Shown here in pieces: positions 58,277 through 64,000 of a stretch of 64,000 nt of DNA. Source of the stretch: Curtobacterium pusillum. Lineage in GTDB: Bacteria; Actinomycetota; Actinomycetes; Actinomycetales; Microbacteriaceae. The notes under the pieces were generated by a model. The model was not told the origin of the DNA. It worked only from the letters and a program-made list of their open reading frames with translations, and searched no databases. The first letter of the stretch is position 1, and each line of letters opens with the position of its first letter. Position numbers and translations under genes: made by a program. The stretch lies in assembly GCA_002025645.1 (NCBI GenBank), contig CP018783.1:1426001-1490000 (forward strand), read 5' to 3'.

Positions 58277-59068
58277 ATGGTTCTCATGAACCTGCTGTCC
58301 GTCGACGACCTGGCGTCGGTCACGAACGTGCTCGACCTGGCGGGTGTCTTCGCGTCCGCGCTGCTCGGCGGATCGCTCGCCCGCACCATGGACTTCGACC
58401 TCTTCGGGTTCCTGGTCGTCGGGTTCGTCTCCGGGCTCGGCGGCGGCATGCTCCGCGACACCCTGCTGCAGAACGGACCACCGGTCGCCCTCGTCGACCC
58501 GCTGTACGTGCCCGTCGCCATCGCCGGCGCGCTCATCGCGTTCCTCGTGTCGTTCTCCGAGCTGACCTGGGACCGGCTGTTCACCGTGCTCGACGCCGCC
58601 GTGATCGGCTTCTGGTCGGTGGTCGGCGTGCAACGCACCTTCGACGCCGGACTCGACTGGCCGGCCGCGATCATCATGGGCACCATCACGGCGGTTGGCG
58701 GCGGCGCGATGCGGGACCTCCTGCTCCGCCGCGTCCCCGCGGTGTTCGGCGGCAACGCGCTCTACGCCACCGTGGCGGTCGCCGCGTCGGCGGTGATGGT
58801 GATCGCCTCGCACCTCGGATCGCCGTCCATCGGGATCGTCGCCGCGATCGTGCTGTCGCTCGTCCTGCGGTGGGGTGCCGTCCGGTGGGGCTGGGGCCTG
58901 CCGAACGGCCGCGACTGGCAGCCGAAGTCCACCCTCGGGTCGCTCCTGCAGCGCGGCCGGAAGCTCCGTCCCGACGCGATCCGGCTGCTCCGGCGGCCTG
59001 GTCGGCGGTCCGGCGCGGGGAGCGTGCACCACGAGAACGAGTCTGGCGCCGACTCCTCCGGTGATTGA
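58277..59068 (+). CDS. TRIC-like/UPF0126 family membrane protein
   Basis: 263 residues. Two UPF0126 repeats of three helices each: FVSGLGGGMLRDTLLQ (near 55) and TITAVGGGAMRDLLLRR (near 140) share the GGGxxRDxLL motif, the mark of prokaryotic TRIC cation channels and related glycine-type transporters. The charged C-terminal tail (about 205-263) is cytoplasmic. The ATG at 58277 was used; one at 58286 is possible. It is divergent from efeU but not visibly controlled by the iron box. Confidence 0.85.
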   Translation: MVLMNLLSVDDLASVTNVLDLAGVFASALLGGSLARTMDFDLFGFLVVGFVSGLGGGMLRDTLLQNGPPVALVDPLYVPVAIAGALIAFLVSFSELTWDRLFTVLDAAVIGFWSVVGVQRTFDAGLDWPAAIIMGTITAVGGGAMRDLLLRRVPAVFGGNALYATVAVAASAVMVIASHLGSPSIGIVAAIVLSLVLRWGAVRWGWGLPNGRDWQPKSTLGSLLQRGRKLRPDAIRLLRRPGRRSGAGSVHHENESGADSSGD

Positions 59069-59343
59069 GGGGTGTCATCTGTCGGTGCTCCGGCGTACGA
59101 TCAGTACCGCCGGGTATCGAACCGGCGCACGTCGTCCGATCCAGCACCGACGCGACCCGAACGCGGCGGTTCGAACGGACGTGTGGATGGGGGCTTCGCT
59201 GATGCCGCGCGGGATCAGACGCGCGGCGCGGCAGGTCTCCGACCGCAGCACACCTGCACCAGAATGGCCGTGACCCACCACCACGCCAGCCCGCCGAAGC
59301 CGGACCCGACGGACCGCGACGGGCTCCGTCGAACCAGGAACCG
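59069..59343. other. Intergenic region without recognised features
   Basis: A 275-bp gap. Short open frames on both strands lack family resemblance, SD sequences and TANNNT elements at the right spacing. No palindrome of the GGAGGC family is present. It probably holds the promoter of the TetR gene at 59344. Confidence 0.5.
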
Positions 59344-59958
59344 ATGAGCGACGACGCTTCCGTCCCCGCCTCCCCCAGCCCGCGCACGCCCCGGGCGGAG
59401 GTCCGCGAACGCCTGCTCGTCGCGGGCGCCGCCGTCTTCGCCGAGCAGGGCGTGCACGAGGCCCGGCTCGACGACGTCGCCGCGCGCGCCGGGTTCAGCA
59501 AGGGCGCCGTCTACTCGAACTTCTCGTCGAAGGAGGACCTGCTCGCGCAGGTCATGCAGCGCGCGACGAACCTGGTCCTCGGATCGCTGCGGGAACTCGT
59601 CCGCGCGGACATCGCCGCCGTCGACATCGGGGACGTCGTCCGGGCCGCGTTCGGCCGGCACGACCAGGGGCCGCAGTTCGCGCTCCTGTCCGAGTTCCGC
59701 GGCTACGCGATCCGGCACCCGGAGTTCCTGCCCGAGTTCGTCCGGCAGCGCCGCGAGTTGCAGGACGGCGTGCTCGAGCTCGTGCAGCTGTGGTTCGGCG
59801 CGCACCCGGAGATCGACCCGGGGATGCCGCTCGAGGACTTCGCCACGGTGCTCATCGGTGCGAACGTGGGCATCGTGTTCGACGCCGAGGCGCTGCCCGG
59901 GGTGAACCCGGGCGAGGTCGTGGCGGCCCTCGTCGAGGCGGTCATCCGCCGGCGCTGA
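59344..59958 (+). CDS. TetR/AcrR family transcriptional regulator
   Basis: 204 residues. HTH at about 20-65: VFAEQGVHEARLDDVAARAG then FSKGAVYSNFSSKEDL. The C-terminal helical domain follows with VLIGANVGIVFD near 178. A 10-residue Ser/Pro N-terminal leader precedes the HTH. Nearby genes give no obvious target: the TRIC-like gene is upstream on the same strand and the transglutaminase operon converges from the right. Confidence 0.88.
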   Translation: MSDDASVPASPSPRTPRAEVRERLLVAGAAVFAEQGVHEARLDDVAARAGFSKGAVYSNFSSKEDLLAQVMQRATNLVLGSLRELVRADIAAVDIGDVVRAAFGRHDQGPQFALLSEFRGYAIRHPEFLPEFVRQRRELQDGVLELVQLWFGAHPEIDPGMPLEDFATVLIGANVGIVFDAEALPGVNPGEVVAALVEAVIRRR

Positions 59959-59980
59959 CGCGGGACGCGCGGCGCCGGGG

Positions 59981-62338
59981 CTACGCCGGGCGGCGCGTGC
60001 GACGACCCTCGTGGGACCACGCCGACGACGGCAGCAGGCTCGGCGGGAGCACGCGCGACCGCACCACCCGGGCACCGGAGACCGAGGCGTCGAGGGCGAC
60101 CCGTGCCTCCTGGACGGCGATGAGCAGCGCGTCGGCGTCCACCACTGCCGCACCCCCGTCGGCGAAGCGTTCCCGGTCGACCGCGTCCACCACCGCGTCG
60201 AGGTGCGGGAGCACCGCCGCCGGCAACGACGGCCGGAGCCGACCGAGCACCGCCCGCGCCGTCCGGGCGGCCGCAGCGGCGTCACCCGGTGGTGCGAGCC
60301 CGGGCGCGTACCCGTGGTCGGCGACGTCGTCGAGGACCTCGCGCCAGGCGTTCACCGCCGGCGCACGACCGGACCGGATCGCCCCGAGCCGGGAGCGTCG
60401 TCGGGCGGCCCGCACGACGGCGGGCGAGACGAGGAGTGCGAGCGCCAGCACGATGCCGACCCCCAGTCCGAGCGGCCCGTTCCCGCCACCGGTCGAACCG
60501 GCCGCACCGGGTGCTGCGGAGGCCGAGGGCGTCGGCGTGGCCGAGGACTCTGCCGGAGCCGACTGTCCCGGAGCCGGCAGCGGCGTCTCGGGAGCGGCTG
60601 CCGAGGGTGTCGACGTGGCCTCGGTCGAGGACTGCGCGGCCTGGTCGGAGTCCGGGGTCGGCTCGAACGCCACCCAGCCGGCGCCCTTGATGTACAGCTC
60701 GGGCCACGAGTGCAACTGCCGGTTCGACACCGTGTACTCGCCGTTGGCCTGGGTCGCCCCGGCCCGGTACCCGACCGCGATGCGCGAGGGGATGCCGAGC
60801 GTGCGGGCCATCACCGCCATCGCCGAGGAGAAGTGCACGCAGTAGCCCTCGCGGACCTGCAGGAACTTGGCGACGACGTCCATGCTGTCGCCGTCGTAGC
60901 CCTGCTCGACGGGCGCCGTCTCGGAGTACGTGAACAGGTCGCTGCGGAACCACTGCTCGAGTGCCCGGGCCTCCTGGTAGTCGGAGCCCGCGCTGCCGGC
61001 CACGCGTTGGGCCGTGCTGGCGATGCTCTTCGGCAGGTCCTTCGGCAGCGCCCGGTCCGTCCGGAGCTGGTTCGCCGAGGGCGTCGCGTACCCGCGGCCG
61101 TCGGCACGACCGAGCAGCCCGGACGCGGCGATCGCGTCGAGGTACTCCCCCGACCACGTCGAGGCGCCGTAGACCTCGTAGGTGGAGCCACGGGGCGTCG
61201 CCGGCCCCGTGGAGCGCACCGTGCTGGACTCCCCCATCCACCGCCACTGCGACAGGTCGAGGTTGGTCGACCGCGACTCGATCGAGACCGCGCCCGACGG
61301 CACCGGGAGGTAGTTGCTGGACAGGCCGGTGATGCGCACGGTGACGTCCCCGCGCGTCGACAGTCGCGGGTTCACGCCGACGGCCCACTGCTGCTGGTCG
61401 GCGGAGTCGGACTTGCTGGCGTCGGTGGTCGTCGGCACCCAGTCACCGGTCCCGAACTCGTCGAGATCGGCGAGCTTGAGGTACTCCGGCTGCCCGTCCG
61501 ACGACCGGTACCGGAACACCTCGAGTTCGTTCGGCTGCCGGAGGTCCTTGCCGAGGTTCAACAGCGTGCCGGGACGTCCGGGCTGCACGGGCGACTGGAT
61601 CGCTCCGGTCACGCCGGACAACCAGCTGGCGTTGAGCGGCACGATCGCGGGCAGCCCCACGGCGACCACGAGACCGATCGCGCCGACGACCGCCGCAGGG
61701 AGGGCGCGCTGGACCGGCCGGACCGAGAGCCACAGCAGCGCGAGGAACGCGATCGCGGTGGCGATGACGAGCCCGGGGGCGGCCGGGACACCCGTGACGA
61801 TACCCGGCACGATGAGGATGACGAGGGCGGGCGCGGCGGCGAGTGCCGTGGTCGGGGCGACGGCCGCGAGGAACAGGGACACCCCGGCGACCCACCCGAT
61901 CGCGACGGTCACGATGAGCCGGATGGAGTCGGACTGCGGCAGGGGCGCGGGGTTCAGTCGGATGGCCGCGAGCGTCTCGCCGAGGGCGCCGTCCTTGTCG
62001 AGCCACCCGAGCGGCTGGATGTCGTTGACGACTGCGGCCGCGCACGAGCAGACGACGAGCGCGGCGACGAGCGCGACGAACCGCACGCCGGGAGCACGGC
62101 GGCGGACGGCGAGCATCGTGCCGACGAGCACGGCGGCGACCAGGACTCCGGAGACCCACCACGCCACACCCTGCACGAGCGGACGCATGGCGAGGGCCGC
62201 GATGAGGACGGGCACCGGGGCGAGCGCGACCACCCACGGGTTCGGGGAGTCGGGGCGGTCCTGCCGCGCCGACGCGCGGTCGCTGTCCGCGCGTGCGGAC
62301 GATGGAGGCGCCGCCGGGCGGGTCGAGACGCCGCTCAC
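59981..62338 (-). CDS. Transglutaminase-like domain membrane protein (TgpA-like)
   Basis: 785 residues. About six N-terminal helices (30-225), then an extracytoplasmic region with a papain-like transglutaminase core: Cys in REGYCVHFSSAMAVMARTLG near 499, His in SNRQLHSWPELYI near 540 and Asp in FEPTPD near 555. A Ser/Ala/Pro linker precedes a further helix near 615 and a C-terminal DUF4129-like cytoplasmic region. Partner of DUF58 and MoxR proteins in a conserved bacterial operon of unclear role, perhaps protein assembly at the envelope. The GTG overlaps the DUF58 stop. Confidence 0.9.
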   Translation of the reverse strand: MSGVSTRPAAPPSSARADSDRASARQDRPDSPNPWVVALAPVPVLIAALAMRPLVQGVAWWVSGVLVAAVLVGTMLAVRRRAPGVRFVALVAALVVCSCAAAVVNDIQPLGWLDKDGALGETLAAIRLNPAPLPQSDSIRLIVTVAIGWVAGVSLFLAAVAPTTALAAAPALVILIVPGIVTGVPAAPGLVIATAIAFLALLWLSVRPVQRALPAAVVGAIGLVVAVGLPAIVPLNASWLSGVTGAIQSPVQPGRPGTLLNLGKDLRQPNELEVFRYRSSDGQPEYLKLADLDEFGTGDWVPTTTDASKSDSADQQQWAVGVNPRLSTRGDVTVRITGLSSNYLPVPSGAVSIESRSTNLDLSQWRWMGESSTVRSTGPATPRGSTYEVYGASTWSGEYLDAIAASGLLGRADGRGYATPSANQLRTDRALPKDLPKSIASTAQRVAGSAGSDYQEARALEQWFRSDLFTYSETAPVEQGYDGDSMDVVAKFLQVREGYCVHFSSAMAVMARTLGIPSRIAVGYRAGATQANGEYTVSNRQLHSWPELYIKGAGWVAFEPTPDSDQAAQSSTEATSTPSAAAPETPLPAPGQSAPAESSATPTPSASAAPGAAGSTGGGNGPLGLGVGIVLALALLVSPAVVRAARRRSRLGAIRSGRAPAVNAWREVLDDVADHGYAPGLAPPGDAAAAARTARAVLGRLRPSLPAAVLPHLDAVVDAVDRERFADGGAAVVDADALLIAVQEARVALDASVSGARVVRSRVLPPSLLPSSAWSHEGRRTRRPA

Positions 62339-63666
62339 CGGAGGCTCCCGGGGGCGTGCGCGCCGGCGACGGGGACCACGAGCGTCCGCCAGCCGCCGCG
62401 GTCCAGGATGCCGCGCACCACCGGGTCGGGCGGCACGATGGTCGCCAGGATGCCGCGGCTCGACCCGGTCGTCGCGGAGACGAGTTCGGCGGCCTGCTCG
62501 GCCGTGCAGTGCCCGGTGACGACCGCGGTCATGCCGTGGACGTCGCGTCCGCGCACGTCGGGCAGGACCTCGGTGACCTCACGCGCATCGGAACGGACCC
62601 GCACGTCGGCGAGCCCGACCAGCACGTCGGTCAGGCCACCGGCGTCGCCCGCGTGCCGGGTGCTGCCGGCCGGGCCGTCGCTGACGAGCAGGACGCGGGA
62701 CGTCCGGGCGGCGAGGGCCCGCGCTACGCTGGCGGCCACGACGACCGCGTGCTCGAAGGCCGCGTCGCCGCCGAGGTCGGAGAGCTCAGCGAGGTCGTCG
62801 CGACCGAGCCGCTGGTACGACTCGCGTCGGACGTCGAGGGCGATGACGGCCTCCGGCGGCTGGGCCTGCGTGGTCTGCCGGACGTGGAGCTCCCCGCGCC
62901 GTGCGCTCTGGGCCCAGTGCACGCGTCGGATCGGGTCGCCGGGGCGGTAGGGCCGCAGTTCGCTGTCGTCCGCCGACCCACCCTGGCCGACCCGGCCCTC
63001 GTCCGCGGAGACGGCACCGGCGAGCGCTCCCGTCTCGATCGCACCGAGCGGTGTCGTCGCCGGGACGACCACGACCTCTTCCGCGGGGACCACGGGGCGG
63101 TCGATCCGGAGCAGGCCGAACGGGTCCTCCACCCGGATCGTGACGGGCCCGACGAGGCTCCGACCACGGTGCATCGCCAGGGCCTCGACGTCGAGGACGG
63201 CCGGCGGCACGTTCGGTCCGACGGCCGCGTACGTCTCGGCGGTGGACACGCTCACGAGGCCGTCGTCGAGCTGCTCGCGCACGAGCAGCGTCGACCGCGG
63301 ACCGATCGGCAGGCTCGTGCCACGGAGCGTGATGCGCTCCCGGTAGACCTCGCCGACCTGGACGATCGCGCGTGCCGTGCCCCGACTGCCGCGCAGTGGA
63401 GCGGCCACGACGAACGCCATCACGACGCCGAGCACCACGAGGACGAGCAGGAGCAACCCGGCCGACACCGCCACGCTCGTGGTGCCGACGAGGCCTCCGC
63501 CGACGAGTCCGATGCCGACGGCGATGACGGTCCACCCGCGGCCCGTCGGCCGCGGGAACGGCGTCCGCCGCAGCAGTGCGAGCCCCCGGCGGCCGTAGCG
63601 TGCCGCCGTCGAGCGCGCGGCACCGGCACGCAGGGCGAACGACGACGGTGCCGAGGGACCGGACAT
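62335..63666 (-). CDS. DUF58 domain-containing protein
   Basis: 443 residues. Two N-terminal helices (about 45-90), an extracellular beta region, then the DUF58 core YRPGDPIRRVHWAQSARRGE near 236, followed by a VWA-like fold (VIALDVRRESY near 270). It accompanies MoxR ATPases, probably as a scaffold for a metal-dependent complex. The ATG overlaps the MoxR stop by 1 nt and its stop overlaps the transglutaminase start, so the three genes are coupled. Confidence 0.9.
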   Translation of the reverse strand: MSGPSAPSSFALRAGAARSTAARYGRRGLALLRRTPFPRPTGRGWTVIAVGIGLVGGGLVGTTSVAVSAGLLLLVLVVLGVVMAFVVAAPLRGSRGTARAIVQVGEVYRERITLRGTSLPIGPRSTLLVREQLDDGLVSVSTAETYAAVGPNVPPAVLDVEALAMHRGRSLVGPVTIRVEDPFGLLRIDRPVVPAEEVVVVPATTPLGAIETGALAGAVSADEGRVGQGGSADDSELRPYRPGDPIRRVHWAQSARRGELHVRQTTQAQPPEAVIALDVRRESYQRLGRDDLAELSDLGGDAAFEHAVVVAASVARALAARTSRVLLVSDGPAGSTRHAGDAGGLTDVLVGLADVRVRSDAREVTEVLPDVRGRDVHGMTAVVTGHCTAEQAAELVSATTGSSRGILATIVPPDPVVRGILDRGGWRTLVVPVAGAHAPGSLR

Positions 63667-64000
63667 CAGGAGCGGACGGGTGTGGCAGTGAAGGGCACGG
63701 CGGTGTCGGACACGATGCGCACCACGATCTCGCGGACGGTGTCGTCGCCGGTGCCCCCGAGGCCGCGGGCGACCGGGACGAGTCGGTGGGCGAGGATGAC
63801 CGGCGCGAGCACCGCGACGTCGTCCGGGGTGACGAACGGCCGACCGAGCAGCGCGGCGTGGGCGCGGGCGGCCTGGGCGAGGTGCAGCGTGGCACGCGGG
63901 CTCGCGCCGAGCACGATGTCCGGGTGCGTGCGGGTGGCCCGGACGATCGCGACGATGTACGCCTCGACGTCGGGAGCGATGTGCACGGTGCGCACGGAGT
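63666..64000 (-). CDS. MoxR-family AAA ATPase, C-terminal part (runs off the window)
   Basis: About 111 residues of the C-terminal lid domain are visible: VEAYIVAIVRATRTHPDIVL then GASPRATLHLAQAARAHAAL and LGRPFVTPDDVAVLAPVILAHR, the classic MoxR end. The Walker motifs and N-terminus lie beyond position 64000. MoxR proteins act as chaperone-like ATPases for cofactor insertion or complex assembly. Confidence 0.9.
   Translation of the reverse strand, partial: SVRTVHIAPDVEAYIVAIVRATRTHPDIVLGASPRATLHLAQAARAHAALLGRPFVTPDDVAVLAPVILAHRLVPVARGLGGTGDDTVREIVVRIVSDTAVPFTATPVRS

Overview
The window is GC-rich, densely coded DNA from an actinobacterium. The gene set, the GC-ending codon use and the transcription signals fit the family Microbacteriaceae, and the genus is plausibly Curtobacterium; that placement is inferred from general character and not from a database match. 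Annotated features are about 58 protein genes (two cut by the window edges), one tRNA-Arg, three likely gene remnants, ten terminator-like hairpins, three IdeR/DtxR iron boxes, four GlnR-type nitrogen boxes and several palindromic candidate operators.

Layout. 1-5970: end of a sugar ABC transporter, an unusual repeat block, then an iron-regulated siderophore uptake cluster (siderophore-interacting reductase, two FecCD permeases, ATPase, lipoprotein) bracketed by two iron boxes. 5990-11826: a class A penicillin-binding protein and a two-component system coupled to an ABC-2 exporter. 11961-22895: small enzymes and regulators (hydrolase, three VOC proteins, GNAT, WYL regulator, mannitol dehydrogenase-type reductase, TetR plus MMPL exporter, OhrR-like MarR, old yellow enzyme) with a decayed gene pair at 13920-14281. 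22931-33796: purine nitrogen salvage. 33984-41153: a tightly coupled cluster of amidohydrolase, NMT1/taurine-type ABC importer, FAD-linked oxidase, creatininase-family hydrolase and PNPOx-like flavoprotein whose substrate is unknown. 41374-46864: surface glycopolymer genes, small unknown genes and tRNA-Arg. 46958-51366: dienelactone hydrolase-like protein, a divergent glucose-6-phosphate dehydrogenase and two sugar-modifying genes. 51499-58238: an LAXTG-anchored 5'-nucleotidase and an iron-boxed EfeUOB system. 58277-64000: a TRIC-like channel, a TetR regulator and a MoxR/DUF58/transglutaminase operon running off the window.

How the genes fit together. Two iron uptake systems (siderophore ABC and EfeUOB) carry the same 19-bp iron box, so both should be switched on when iron is scarce. 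In the purine block, fused xanthine dehydrogenase, its FAD subunit, an XdhC-type maturation factor, a MobA/MocA-like nucleotidyltransferase, urate oxidase and an 8-oxoguanine deaminase-like protein converge on urate. Boxes of the form GTnAC-n6-GAAAC lie upstream of the purine genes and, in weaker form, upstream of the uncharacterised 33984-41153 cluster, tying both to nitrogen limitation.

Two window-wide patterns stand out. At least fifteen genes have a TANNNT -10 element ending 6-8 nt before the start codon, which predicts leaderless mRNAs. A family of long palindromes with compensating base changes sits at gene 3' ends, often preceded by the conserved string GACGCRACC next to the stop codon.
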